NCBI RefSeq assembly: GCF_020497125.1
Contig: NC_059082.1
Span: 61,334,948-61,398,947, forward strand
DNA: 64,000 nucleotides
Direction of reading: 5' to 3'
From: Mauremys mutica
Taxonomy: Eukaryota > Chordata > Testudines > Geoemydidae
A program made the translations under genes and the position numbers. The notes below the pieces were generated by a model that searched no databases, was not told the origin of the DNA, and saw only the letters and a program-made list of their open reading frames with translations. Positions 11,944 through 23,917 of this stretch are shown here, in pieces (the first letter of the stretch is position 1; each line of letters starts with the position of its first letter).

Positions 11944-12954
11944 ACATTGGTATTAAAAATCTAGATTCGATCACAAAATACTTTCAACTCCACTCACCAT
12001 AGATCTAAAGCAACTGACCTGCTGGTGCAAACAGATGCCTTCCCTGGGAGTTCTGTGTGCAGAGAGGATAAAGGAATGGGCACCAGGTCTCAGAGAAGTG
12101 TTAGGTCACTGGGATTACCGCTGAGGATGGTCTTGTAACATATGGACAGCTGCTTTATGAAGCACGGGATGTTTATTAGTATTCCAGTGGCACACAGGGG
12201 CCATGTCACAGGGCGAGCTGTCCCTTAAAGGAGAATTGGGCTCAGCCTCACCTGTGTCATGCCTTCGCTGAGATCAAGGTCCCACAGGGCTAGCTGCTGT
12301 ATCTAAACAATAAGACAGGCAGTCCCTGCCCCAAAGTGCTTGCAGTCTAAGTAGACAAGAGAGAGAAAAAGGAAGTCGTGTTGTCACCACTCTCTAGGCT
12401 TCAGAGCCCGAGCTGCAGCCTGGGCTGTTTTTAGCGCAGTAACCCGAGCCCGTGCCCGTTGACCTGGGCCTGGAGGCTCACTGCCACTGGCAGTGTAGAT
12501 GTGTCTTAAAAGACTCATGTTCTCTGTGGACCAGGCACAGAAGGGGAGCTGTAACACACTCAGCAGTGGGTTACACTTGCATGCATGGGATTGGGGGGAA
12601 GAAGGGCCAAAGGGAGCTGGGTGCAATGGGGCAGAACACGATGACAGTCCTGGTGCCAGTCTCATGCTATGGGGTTAGGTTCTCCAAAGGGGATGGGGAG
12701 AAGATGGAAAGGGGCCAGGCACCATGGCAGAGTGGGGCAGATGCTGCATTCTTCAGATGGGTGTTGCAGCAGTTGCTCTTGTCCAGCCACATCCTCGAGG
12801 TGCGCTGGTCCTGAACCAGGCCCCAAAACTCCCTGAGATTTCACTGTGGTTAGTGCCCCACTATACTGCCCTTGCCATTGGCTTGTGCTTTAAAGGTCAA
12901 GGATTGGTTGCCTTTCTAAAAGATACATGAAAGTGTAATACCGACAGATCCTGG
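11944..12954. other. unassigned sequence
   Basis: Contains only a short reversed L3-like piece near 12305-12355. The frames at 12384-12930 overlap one another on both strands without any domain. Confidence 0.5.
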
Positions 12955-13140
12955 TCATCAGTGGGCAGGACTGAACCTGAGACCTCTGAAGCTTAGTGCA
13001 TGAGCCTCTACTGCATGAGCTAAAAGCCAGAGCTCTTAGGTAGGCTGTAGCAGACTCATTAATCTCTAGCTGGTCTAGATGTGACTAGCGGGGAACAGAG
13101 CACCATAACAAGCAGGCCTGGTTTACGCTAGCTCAACCAG
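12955..13140 (-). mobile_element. tRNA-like SINE relic
   Basis: On the minus strand a tRNA-like head is visible (TTAGCTCATGCAGTAGAGGC, then GAGGTCTCAGGTTCAGTCC). The tail extends to about 13140. A SINE is more likely than a gene because no cloverleaf or discriminator end closes it. Confidence 0.5.
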
Positions 13141-13164
13141 ACGCTACGAACTTGATGCAGGAAT

Positions 13165-13245
13165 CAACGGGTGGAATTCTGTGGCCTGTGTCATGCAGGA
13201 GGTCAGATGAGATCATAATGGTCCCTTCTGGCCTTAAAATCTGCA
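13165..13245 (+). mobile_element. CR1 3' tail fragment
   Basis: Short match to a CR1 3' end: ATTCTGTGGCCTGTGTCATG, CAGGAGGTCAGATGAG and ATGGTCCCTTCTGGCC. Confidence 0.6.
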
Positions 13246-13708
13246 AACACCCACTCCCCCAAAGTGACAGACACTTCTTGGTGGTTCATACTCTACGTCA
13301 GCAACTCTTGCCAGGCCTGACATACTCACTACACCTCACACGCTGTGGTCATGATATGTGCTCAAAAGGTGGCACATAATACATTACTGGAAAACTAATA
13401 CCTCACTGATCATTAATATCCATGCCTGATATATGTACGAGGGATGTACGAGTTACTCATATGTGCTAAAATTATGTTCTTAACATGTGTTTGGCAAGCA
13501 ATGCATAAGCCCAGTCTGCCCGAGATAAAGGAATGTGTATTTGCTGGTTGTTAGGCAGAGACAATGAAGGCACATTTATATAAAAAATAAACAAACCTGT
13601 CAACCTGGCATGTGGGGGAGATATCGTGTGGGGTTAAAACCCATGCAAGAAGGTAAATAATTGAATCAGTTGATTGTATACAATATAAATAGTAATTGGA
13701 GATATACC

Positions 13709-14041
13709 AATCTCCTAGAACTGGAAGGGACCATGAAAGGTCATTGAGTTCAGCCTCCAGCCTTCACTAGCAGGACCAAGTACTGATTTTTGCCCCAGAT
13801 CCTTCAGTGGCCCCTGAAGGATCCTCGGAGCGGAAGAAGCTCCGAGGGCCTGGGCCCTTGAGAGTTTTCCGGGGCCCCTGAGGCAAGTGAAGAATCCCGC
13901 TCCAGGGGCCCTGAAAAACTCTTGTGTGGGTTTTAATCCTCAAGGATTAAGCTCACAACCCTGGGTTTTAATCCTCAAGGATTAAACTCACAACCCTGGG
14001 TTTAGCAGGCCAATGTTCAAACCACTGAGCTATCCCTCCCC
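13709..14041 (-). mobile_element. Cry-type tRNA-derived SINE, rearranged by a copied MITE segment
   Basis: Read on the minus strand it has the Cry head (GATAGCTCAGTGGTTTGAAC, B box near GAGTTTAATCC) and the LINE-like tail with CCCTTCCAGTTCTAGGAG. Between them 104 bases (13827-13930) derive from the MITE body, and a 35-base unit of the SINE is duplicated in tandem (13931-13965, 13966-14000). Confidence 0.82.
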
Positions 14042-14474
14042 CATATGAGTGTACTATAAAAGTTTATGAAAGCTAATGACACACTGGTGATGAGTCTCAT
14101 TGTGAAATGTGTGCATTAGCACTATCTGAGGAATTATGGATACTCAGTGATATTACGCGTTACAATCTGTGACTAAAGAGTGTTTGAACCAGGCAGGTAA
14201 GGGAGAGCTGATAAACAGGTTTTCTCCTAGACAGGAGGGAAGGCAGCTATCTGCTTATCGCCAATGAAATTAAGTAAGGTGTGACCAAAGTCAATGGAAT
14301 CCCTATTTACATACGATCAGCAGGGGATGGGAAGTTCACAGGAAGGGAAGAACAGTGTGAGGTCATCTGGAGCCTGGGGACAAAACAGTGAGTTTGGGGA
14401 GATATAAGGAGATAGAAGAAGCCATCTTGGCATCCATCACTGGACAGACACAAGGGGTCAAGGCTTTTGCTAGC

Positions 14475-14879
14475 CAGGGCCGCCCAGAGGATTCAGGGGG
14501 CCTGGGGTCTTCGGCGGTGGGGGTCCCCGCTGCAGCTGTAATTCAGCTGTGGTGGGTCCTTCCACTCCAGGACCCGCTGCCGAAGTGCCCCGAAGACCTG
14601 CGGCGGGGGCCCCCCGCCGCCGAATTACCGCAGAAGACCCGGCACTTCGGCGGTGGGTCCCACTTCAGTGGTAATTCGGTGGCGAAGACCCTTCCGCCCC
14701 GCCGCCGAAGACCTGGAGCGGAAGAAGCTCCGAGGGCCTGGGCCCTTGAGAGTTTTCCGGGGCCCCCGAGGCAAGTGAAGAATCCCGCTCCAGGGGCCCT
14801 GAAAAACTCTTGTGTGGGCTCCTGTGGGGCCCAGGGCCTGGGGCATATTGCCCCACTTGCCCCCCCCCGGGCGGCCCTG
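14475..14879 (+). mobile_element. hAT MITE, CAGGGCCGCCC family, perfect target duplication
   Basis: 405 bases from CAGGGCCGCCCAGAGG to CGGGCGGCCCTG, flanked by TTGCTAGC on both sides (14467-14474, 14880-14887). Part of its body (14715-14818) is also found inside the SINE at 13827-13930. Open reading frames across it are compositional. Confidence 0.9.
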
Positions 14880-14887
14880 TTGCTAGC

Positions 14888-17406
14888 TAAGAAAGATGGG
14901 TTAGCTAAGCCAAGGGGGTTAACGTCTCTGGGAACTGAATAGAAGTTCAAAACCTGCTTAGGGCAAAGATCTTTCACCTAGGAAGAGAAGGGAAACCAGT
15001 ACTTTGTACTTCTGTGGAAAGTCTTGACTGAAAGGAAGTCAGCCATGGCTAGAAAGAAGAAAAATCGGTAAACAAGCTACCTTGAATCAAGGCTGTAGCT
15101 TGTTGAGTGAAGTCTACGCCACCAGAAAGTATGTCTGTCTTTAACTTGCTTGCAATCATTTCTACCTGTATCCCTTTCACTTAGTATCACTTAATACATG
15201 TCCTTCTGTTAATCCACTTGTTTTGTCTCATTAAAGGAGCAGTGCACCTAACCCTTTCTCTGTGAGGGTCCAGTGAAAGGGACAGGACCCTGCAGGAGGA
15301 CGATTTTAGAGTGAATTTGGGGCTGCAAAGGTGCTAAGCTCAGCCTGCAAGGAGGATCCAAGTTGGGCAAAGCCAGGGGGAAGTTTGAGGGCTGCTGGCA
15401 GGCTGCTGGGGTCAGAGCTCTGGACCAAAGCTGCTCAGCCACAGGACACCAAGGGTAACAGGCAGACGGTGACTGAACTCTTACTGGCCTGGGGGAACCC
15501 CACAATGTGACCAAGTGTGATCAGACGTCTCCAGAAAAACAAGACATTGTAACTGACTGTTCTGTTCCCTGGGAGCCTGTTGGCAAAATGCTGGAGTAAC
15601 CACGGAGTGACTGTATATACACCAGCCCCGGACAAGCCAAGATATCATCCTTTCTGGAGAAGAGGAAAACAACGGATTCTCTGTTACTTTGACTCCCTTT
15701 ATTATTATTATTTGTTGTTTGTTTCCAGTAGTGCCCAGACCGCCCTGGGCACTGGCTGTGAGGTACAATATCCTCTCTCTCTTCCAAGTGCATTATACTG
15801 TTTTCCTGATAACAAACACTGCAATTAAGGTTGCAAAAGAATTTCATTGATAGCCCCCTGATTTCACACGCACATAATAAAATTTAAATCAATCTTCTCT
15901 GGGGCTCAAGCTGTGCCGAGGAAGTACCTTCATGGAGCAGTCTTTCTACTGGAGGTGTGGTTGACACCTGCTGGGGAAGAGAGGGGATGGGGATGGGAGC
16001 AGGAGACAAGAGTCTCTGCATCTTCCCCCTCTGCATACCAGTTCAACGGCCAGCTACAATCTAGCCCTCAAGATGGGTCTAGTGCATAAGAAGTGTGGGT
16101 GCTCAGCACCTCCTAAGCATGCACCTTCCCAGTGCATGTCAGCAAACAGCCGTTGGCCTTAAGAACTTAAACAGGTTTAAGTTCTTTTTCATAAGCATAA
16201 ACTTGGCAGTGTGTTATTAAGTGCTTAAGCTGTCCTAAATATTTAGACACTTAAGTCACTCTGTCATTGTGGGACCTTACAGCTGTAAGCACTTCTGCTG
16301 CTCTAATGGCTTTTTCTTCCTACTTTCACATGTTTACCCCTCTCTCTCCCTTCTATAAAAAACTTTTAGGAAATTAAAAGCAAAAAAAAAAATGGTATCC
16401 CATCCTTCAGTGAAGCACAGTTAAGGACTCAAAAACCAGAAAGTGACAGTTAGGATGCCAGCAATATTAAATAAGAAATTTAAAAAAACCCACAAAAAAC
16501 CCCAAAGCCTTTAAAAAAAAAAGGTAAATGTATTCTTATTTATGCCATAGCATATACAGGATGGGAACTGCACTCAGGTAATTTTTTTTAGACTTTTAGC
16601 ACCTGTCCAAGGCTCTGGGTGCTTTTCAGACAAACAATATTTCATACAAGAAGTTTAAAGCTATAATGTTCCTAATGGACAGCCTATATAAACAATAAAA
16701 TTGGTCAATAATAATAACTGCAATAACTCATCCAAAAATCTGCTATATACCTATCCCACCTGCCTCTTCCTCAAATGCCCAAGGGAAAAAAAACAGGTTT
16801 TGCAGAGTGCCCAAGCTGTTAACAGGGCTCTGAGAGAATAGAAGGGAGCCAGGGAGGAATTCAAGGCACAGGGCCACTTAGCTAATACACCCAGCTAGTA
16901 TCTCCATCTCTTAGACCAAGTGTGCTCTATGAGCATTGCTTCTGGACAGTTAACACTGATGTTTCAAGATACACACACATTTTGTTTTACATATATATTT
17001 TAACACACACATACATGAGGTTGTGTTTTAGGGTATTCTCTTGCATGCACCATATGTTGCTACTATTTCTAAAAGCATCAGTAAAATGCAGCAGAAACGG
17101 TCTTGTCTCTGTGGTTTGGTTTCACCATGTGGCATTACCCTGGTTAGCAGTCACCTTTTCCATCTTCCCTTGGCTATGACCCCACACTGTTTTGCAGTAA
17201 CCAACACAGTTTCTTCCCTAAGCTCCAAAAAGCCCTCAGATAAGTGGGATGCTGCAATTTGACTGTAAGGGATGTGGTGAATCCTATCCAGGCCCTATCT
17301 ACATTAGGAAATTTGGCACTGGAGTAAGTACTCAGATATAGTCACACCCAGTGCACATGCATTGGTGCAAAGCAGGGCTTACACCAGTGCAGCTTAACCA
17401 ATAGCA
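14888..17406. other. unassigned sequence
   Basis: No recognised gene or repeat. Overlapping frames at 15248-15847 occur on both strands and look accidental. Confidence 0.5.
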
Positions 17407-18110
17407 TCATAGAAATGTAGGGCTGGAAGGGACCAGGAGAAGTCAGCAAGTCCAGCCTCCTGCGGCAAGGCAGGACAAAGTAAACGGAAACCACCCCTGA
17501 CAGGTGTTTGTCCAAACTGTTCTTAAAAACCTCCAGTGATGGGAATTCCACAACCTCCCTTGGAAGCCTAGTCCAGAGCTTAACTGCCCCTATAGTTAGA
17601 AAGATTTCAGAGTAGCAGCCGTGTTAGTCTGTATCCACAAAAAGAACAGGAGTACTTGTGGCACCTTAGAGACTAACAAATTTATTTGAGCATAAGCATG
17701 TAGCCCACGAAAGCTTATGCTCAAATAAATTTGCTAGTCTCTAAGGTGCCACAAGTACTCCTGTTCTTTTTATAGTTAGAAAGTTTTTCCTAATCTCGAC
17801 CTTAAATCTCTCCTGCAGCAGATTAAGCCCTCTGCTTCTTGTCCTATTTTCCATGGACACGGAGAGCAATTGGTCACTGGCCTCTTTAAAACAGCCCTTA
17901 TCATATCTGAAGGCTGTTTTCAGGTCCCCTCTCTGTCTTCTTTTCTCAAAGCGAAACATGCCCCGTTGTTGAAACCTTTCATCATAGGCCAGGTTTTCTA
18001 AACCTTTTCTCATTTTTATTGCTCTCTGGACTCTCTCCAATTTGTCCACATCTTTCCTAGAGTGTAGCACCCAGAACTGGACACGGTACTCCAGAGTTGA
18101 GCAGGACAAT
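17407..18110 (-). pseudogene. CR1 LINE 3' fragment with C-terminal RT relic, cut by a PLE foldback
   Basis: Read on the minus strand, STLEYRVQFWVLHSRKDVDK, LERVQRAIKM and FRFEKRRQRGDLKTAFRYDK match the last part of a CR1 polymerase. This is followed by the 3' tail ending at the ATCATAGAA motif (17407). The upstream part of the LINE is missing. Positions 17604-17770 are a later PLE insertion with its duplication. Upstream of 18110 the long reading frame is not CR1 and I do not recognise it. Confidence 0.8.
17604..17770. mobile_element. foldback PLE terminus, inverted pair with 13-bp target duplication
   Basis: TATAGTTAGAAAG is repeated at 17591-17603 and 17771-17783. Between the repeats, the left arm is the reverse complement of the PLE 3' end and the right arm is the same end in the forward sense, so both 3' ends point outwards. 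The right arm keeps CACGAAAGC and a GCT-C after the minimal stem III, the canonical cleavage context. It is inserted in an older CR1. Confidence 0.82.
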
Positions 18111-19208
18111 TTCCTCCTGGGTCTCTGAATGAGCCTGTTGTAGACATGCTGGAATTTGCAAAGTGTAGCACAAATTGAAATAAAGAATTTGTTGTCTCTA
18201 CTGAAGATTTTAAGAGAGAATACAATGTTGCCTTGAGAGATTTTTGTGGTAATTTTTTGGTCTCTAGGTGTTATCTGGAGTGCCCCAATTGTCTTCCTCT
18301 GGTTCAAATGAAAGAAATTAACTGTCCCAGCCAGCTTGTCTTGCTAACATTTCCCCATGTGAAATTTAGAGACGAGGTCTGATTTTTGAAATAATTATTT
18401 CCTCTTCCCTCCTGCAATAGGGTGACACGGACAACACGATCCCTGCTGTGATTCCTGCCTACCATCAGAATTGCTGAAAACATGGATAGGAAGGAGGTGC
18501 AGACACTCACAAGCATGCATGGACATGCAGCTGTCTGGGTTTTTCTTACACCAGAGCACTGCACATTCAAAGGACTACCCGAGCCTGCTGAATGACAGCT
18601 AGATTGCCAAGAGCACAGCCAAGTGGATTGACATGTGGTAGCAAGAGCAGTTCTTGCCTAATCTGAAATAGTTGTGAAAATACTTAGAGCCACAATTGTT
18701 TTGGAGGCTGAGAGCTCAATTTACAGAGGAACGATTGGGAGAGCAGCAGACTGACTCAGTTCAAACCCCATTTGGGGAAGGTGGCCTTGATCTTTAGGTC
18801 CATTTGCCATGGGGGATTTTATGTCACTAGTCCATAGTGCTATATGCACCAGAGTCCTTGGCATAGAAAGTCCTCTCCAGAAGGAGGGTTGCAGCAGTGC
18901 AAGATGCTCACAACTTCTGCTCTAGTAGAGCGCAGAAGTGCACTCTCATAGCCAGGGGATGCACTGATTTAGCATCCTATGCTAACAGAGATTGCACCTG
19001 AGCCCATCCTGAAGTTAAAGCTGCCCTCTTCTGGCAGAATTCCTGCGGGAGGTTGGTAGTGCCAGTTATATGCACACTCCCAGCCTCCGTGGTGTGGGGA
19101 ATCAAGCCCAGAGTTTACACCTACAAGCAAGAAAGGCCAAAACATTGCTCCTGAGAAATAAATAATTTATTAGCTACCGAGCAGGAGGCTAAGTATCAGT
19201 CATCTGGA
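18111..19208. other. unassigned sequence
   Basis: Nothing recognisable beyond the end of the CR1 fragment. Confidence 0.5.
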
Positions 19209-19383
19209 ATCATAGAATATCAGGGTTGGAAGGGACCTCAGAAGGTCATCTAGTCCAACTTGCTGCTCAAAGCAGGACCAATCCCCAGATAGATTTTTAC
19301 CCCAGTTCCCTAAATGGCCCCCTCAAGGATTGAACTCACAACCCTGGGTTTAGCAGGCCAATGCTCAAACCACTGAGCTAAGA
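19209..19383 (-). mobile_element. Cry-type tRNA-derived SINE
   Basis: Full-length SINE on the minus strand, from TAGCTCAGTGGTTTGAGCAT through AGTTCAATCCTTGAGGGGGC to CCAACCCTGATATTCTATGA. It is the cleanest of the three copies and abuts the PLE at 19400. Confidence 0.88.
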
Positions 19384-19399
19384 CAGTTAGAACCCACTG

Positions 19400-20890
19400 T
19401 CCGGCTATGTGGACTCTCTCCTCAGGCCCTATGCTACCAGCACTCCCAGCTATCTTCGAGACACCACTGACTTCCTGAGGAAACTACAATCCATCGGTGA
19501 TCTTCCAGAAAACACCATTCTGGCCACTATGGATGTGGAAGCCCTCTACACTAACATTCCACACAAAGATGGACTACAAGCCATCAGGAACAGTATCCCC
19601 GATAATATCACGGCTAACCTGGTGGCTGAACTTTGTGACTTTGTCCTCACCCACAACTATTTCACATTTGGGGACAATATATAGCTTCAAGTCAGTGGCA
19701 CTGCTATGGGTACCCGCATGGCCCCTCAGTATGCCAACATCTTTATGGCTGACTTAGAACAACGCTTCCTTAGCTCTCGTTCCCTAACGCCCCTACTCTA
19801 CTTGCGCTACATTGATGACATCTTCATCATCTGGACTCATGGAAAAGAAGCCCTCGAGGAATTCCACCGTGATTTTAACAATTTCCATCCCACCATCAAC
19901 CTCAGCCTAGACCAATCCACACAAGCGGTCCATTTCCTAGACACTACTGTGCTAATAAACGATGGTCACATAAATACCACCCTATACCGGAAACCCACTG
20001 ACCGCTATACCTACTTACATGCCTCCAGCTTCCATCCCGGTCACACCACACGATCCATTGTCTACAGCCAAGCTCTAAGATACAACCGTATTTGCTCCAA
20101 TCCCTCAGACAGAGATAAACACCTACAAGATCTCTATCAAGCATTCTTAAAACTACAATACCCACCTGCTGAAGTGAAAAAACAGATTGACAGAGCCAGA
20201 AGAGTACCCAGAAGCCACCTACTACAGGACAGGCCTAAAAAAGAACATAACAGAACGCCACTAGCCATCACCTACAGCCCCCAACTAAAACCTCTCCAGC
20301 GCATCATCAAAGATTTACAACCTATCCTTAAAGATGATCCCTCACTCTCACAGATCTTGGGAGACAGGCCAGTCCTCACTTATAGACAGCCTCCCAACCT
20401 GAAGCAAATACTCACCAGCAACCGCTCACCATACAACATAAACACTAACCCAGGAACCTATCCTTGCAACAAAGCCCGATGCCAGCTCTGTCCACATATC
20501 CATTCAAGTGACACCATCATAGGACCTAATCACATCAGACACGCCATCAGGGGCTTGTACACCTGCACATCTACCAACGTGATATATGTCATCATGTGCC
20601 AGCAATGCCCCTCTGCCATGTACATTGGCCAAACCGGACAGTCTCTACGCAAAAGAATAAATGGACACAAATCTGACATCAGGAATCATAACATTCAAAA
20701 ACCAGTGGGAGAACACTTCAGCCTCTCTAACCACTCAGTGACAGACTTGAAGGTGGCAATTTTGCAACAAAAAAACTTCAAAAACAGACTCCAAAGAGAA
20801 ACTGCTGAACTTGAATTAATATGCAAACTAGATACAATTAACTGTGGCCTAAACAGAGACTGGGAATGGTTGGGTCATTACACTAATTGA
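19400..20890 (+). pseudogene. PLE reverse transcriptase with C-terminal GIY-YIG endonuclease; one in-frame stop, 5'-truncated
   Basis: One frame runs from the 5' junction to TGA at 20888-20890, broken only by TAG at 19682-19684. There is no in-frame ATG at the 5' edge (it reads SGYVDSLLRP), so the N terminus is missing. Before the stop lies the MDVEALYTNIP motif of PLE RTs. Numbering from the ATG at 19706, the catalytic YIDD box is at residues 35-38. A cysteine cluster (C254, C259, C262) precedes the endonuclease, which has VIYVI (292-296), YIGQTGQSLRKR (306-317) and a glutamate-rich RETAELE (364-370) in the place expected for the catalytic glutamate. PLEs copy themselves by target-primed reverse transcription using this nuclease. 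The single stop makes this copy defective, though everything after it is intact for 394 codons. Confidence 0.85.
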
Positions 20891-21088
20891 ATCTATTTCC
20901 CTATATTAAGTTCTCCTCACACCTTCTATGGGCCATCTTAATTATCACTTCAAAAGTGATAATTTTTCCTCCTGCTGATGATAGCTCATCTCAATTGATT
21001 AGACTCTTCCAGTTGGTATGCATACTTCCACCTTTTCATGTTCTCTGTATGTATAAATATCTCCTGTCTGTGTGTTCCATTCTATGCA

Positions 21089-21127
21089 TCCGAAGAAGTG
21101 AGCTGCAGCTCACGAAAGCTCATGCTA
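21089..21127 (+). ncRNA. hammerhead-ribozyme-like motif in the PLE 3' end (subfamily A)
   Basis: The order fits a hammerhead core. CCGAAGA (21090-21096; consensus CUGANGA, so U4 is C) is followed by stem II GTGAGC/GCTCAC (21098-21103 with 21108-21113, loop TGCA), then GAAA (21114-21117), a minimal stem III AGC/GCT (21117-21119 with 21124-21126), then A at the cleavage position. Hammerheads are established in PLE terminal repeats. The U4-to-C change and the lack of a clear stem I argue that this copy is weak or inactive. Confidence 0.4.
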
Positions 21128-21218
21128 AAATAAATGTGTTAGTCTTTAAGGTGCCACAAGTACTCCTGTTCTTTTTGCGGATACAGACTAACACGGCTGC
21201 TACTCTTAGAACCCACTG

Positions 21219-23909
21219 GTAGGAGATGTGCCTCGCTGGAACCTCCTCACCCTCTCGCTTTTTGGTAAATACAGCACTTTGGTGGAAGTGGCATCAGGGA
21301 CCCATCTACCTAGAAATGCACTGCTTAGCCATAAACACAACCATCAGGAAAATCCTGGTTACAAACCTTATGGCAACTGCCTTGCTCTTGTCCCCTCACT
21401 GCTCCTATACAAACGTGACCATTTCCAAACCAGGTTAGAAAATCAACAAATGTATCATGGACTTCAGCGGAAGTTTGCAAGTTGACACCAGCTGAGAATC
21501 TGCTTCTGTATGTTTTCCTAGCCCCCTGCAATGGCTTGATTTAAAAAGGCGAGTGAGGCAGGGTTGGGGGGACACACATCTCTTTACCCATAACCATCAA
21601 GATGTTTCCAACTATCCAACTATTTAAAGAGAGACTGGACCACAGTTATTTCAATATCAACTGGAACAGCCCTCTCCCTCAGCACCAGAGAAATTCCAGT
21701 TGCTTCCTCTTCTCAGACACTGTAAATAGCCCCAGTTTTAGCTGGCAGCCAGCAAATCCTTCCTATTTTTAGTCATATCCATTTGGCTCCATGCTTTTAG
21801 TTTTGGTTACACTAATGTATATCCAACATAATTCCACTGAACCCAATGGAACTATTCTGCATTTATGCCAGTGAATGATCTACACACTGAAAAAATATCT
21901 ATATTTACTAAATATACATTTTATTTTACATAGTTAAGATATAAGCCATATGCTAGAAAATGATAGATCTGTGTTACCCAGTCAAAGTGTAATTTAAAAA
22001 AAAAAAGCTTCCAATTAGCTTCAGCTGGTTTTCATGAAACAAAACAAACATATGAACTTGTAAAAATTACCCAGGGAGCAACCTCAGAGCAAACTTGTAG
22101 CACTACATTCTTTCAAAGGATACTTACAGTAGCATATGCGTTAGTAGTAGGTTGGGGCCCTGAGCTAATTTGGGTAATTAAATGTTAGCTGCCAACATTC
22201 CCTCCCTGCAACTTCATGTGATGAGTTATTCTTCACTTCCTAGGCTCCATGGTGGTTGTGTCACTGGTTAGTTGTGTGCTGCCTCCCTTCCCAGAGACAG
22301 CTGCATTTCAAAAAGGTGAATGAAGTGATCGCCTGTGAAGGAGTTTGCTGTCCCAGTCTGCCAGTGTTACCTAAAGGTAAGAGGTTCTGTACGGAATGGG
22401 TGTGCTATTTAGGAAACCAAGAAAAGCAGCTGGGATGGGTAAACAGGATAGAAAGCCTGAAGGACGGGACAACTGCTGACTGTTTATGATTCAGTGATCT
22501 CTCTATTATGGCTCCCTCTCAGCCTAGAAAAACCTGTGAGCTCTCTCTCAGCCTCCTAACTACCTATGGCTAAGATCTGAAAACAAAGGGGTATTTTAAC
22601 TTGAGTAGATCAGGTAAGGAGAAATGTCAAAACTTTCTGATCTCATGACAATGTGGCAGCAAAGAGATGGGAAAAGGCCACCATAAGCCAATGCACTATG
22701 CCAAGTGAATCGTGCTCTTAGGCAAGTACAATGCACACCTTTGTTTCACCTGCAAGGGAATGGCTAGTCACAACCATTTGGGAAAATGTCCCATATATGT
22801 GAGTGCTGCATGAGACATTACCTTCAGCGTTGTTACTTTCAAAGCACAAGACAAATTTAGTTATGGGCTTTATTTATATAGCTGCATAAAGGTATCTGCT
22901 TTTTCCTGTAACTAATCACTGGAGTTGCTGTCTAGTAATAAAGCTGAAGTAGAACACTCACAAATGGAGCTGAGGGGATTTTGCGGGAGGCGGGGAAACA
23001 GTTTATTCGCCAAAAAATGCAGTTTTTGTCAGTGCAAAACTATTCATAAATCTGCTCAATAGCTTCTGCCAAAAAAATAGGGGGCTAGATTCACAAACCA
23101 ACCAGCAGCAATGGTGCCACCCACCATATCATTTTTATCCAGTGGTTAGGACACTCCCTGGGCATGGGAGAGAGGTGGGTTTAAATTCCTAAGCTGCACT
23201 GGGGATTTGAACACTGAGCTCACCCCTCTCCAGGTGAGTGCCTTAGCTGACAGGGTAAGGGGTAACCTGAGGCAGGGTGCTGTGTCAGTCCCTCTAACTG
23301 GTCCACTGTGTATAACTAATTAAAGAGTCCTTTGTGGGTGGAGAGAGACTGTGAGCAAGCAAAGCCCTGAATGACTCTATAGCCAGGTGATTCAGGCACT
23401 CATTTGCTCACCTAGGCAACTCAAGTTCAAGGCCCTGCTCCAGAGAGGGGCTTCAAACCTGGATCTCCCCCATTCCTGAAGAGCAGCCTAACCAGGGGGC
23501 TAAAAATGATAAATTGGGCTCCTCCCCCTATTTTGTGAATTTAGCCCTTGACAGAAAACCAAACACTTTGGGTCAAACAACATGTTTCATTCAGCTCCAG
23601 ACAGACTTGTTTTGATTTTTCTGAATTTTTGGATTTGGTTTGACCTGACTGGATTTTTTCCCCCTTCCAGTTCAACTATCAGTGCCCACCCCTACTCACA
23701 GATGAAAGAGCACAAAAGCTCAAATATTAAGGTGGTGATGAAAGGACAGGAACCGCTGTGTAAGGCTGGCTGACTGTCCTAACTCATGCTGCTATGGCGG
23801 GGTGGGGGGACACAGCTCTCTGAGGTGAGGACGAAAGCTCAACCCGTACTTGGCATTTCCTACCTTTCCTCAGTTTGTTCAAAAGATCAGGTTAAAAGCC
23901 TCGGGCTAT
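21219..23909. other. unassigned sequence with two tRNA-like SINE heads
   Basis: About 23135-23230 and 23380-23450 hold AGTGGTTAGGACACTC-like and CAAGTTCAAGGCCCTG-like motifs of a decayed tRNA SINE. The remainder shows no gene. Confidence 0.45.
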
Positions 23910-23917
23910 GTCTTCGC

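Larger units (their letters stand above)
19400..21205 (+). mobile_element. Penelope-like element (EN+ PLE), 5'-truncated, with perfect target duplication
   Basis: The element is bounded by a perfect 13-bp direct repeat, TTAGAACCCACTG, at 19387-19399 and 21206-21218. It holds a reverse transcriptase-GIY-YIG reading frame (19400-20890) followed by about 315 bases of 3' end. The 3' end contains a perfect 10-bp-stem hairpin (20941-20963), a hammerhead-like motif (21089-21127) and a terminus whose last 65 bases recur in the foldback copies at 17.6 and 33.1 kb. It landed right next to a Cry SINE (19209-19383). Lack of a 5' start and an intact 3' end fit target-primed reverse transcription with 5' truncation. 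The perfect duplication and single stop codon suggest a fairly young insertion. Confidence 0.88.

Noticed and set aside
14388..14977. 184- and 144-codon frames on opposite strands
   Set aside because: They overlap the GC-rich MITE at 14475-14879, which has few stop codons by composition.
18111..18307. Upstream part of the 188-codon minus frame as LINE protein
   Set aside because: The CR1 similarity begins only at STLEYRVQFW; the residues before it are read-through into unrelated sequence.
20975..20981. Exact CTGATGA in the PLE 3' UTR as a hammerhead core
   Set aside because: No stem II hairpin followed by GAAA is found after it. The better candidate is at 21089-21127.
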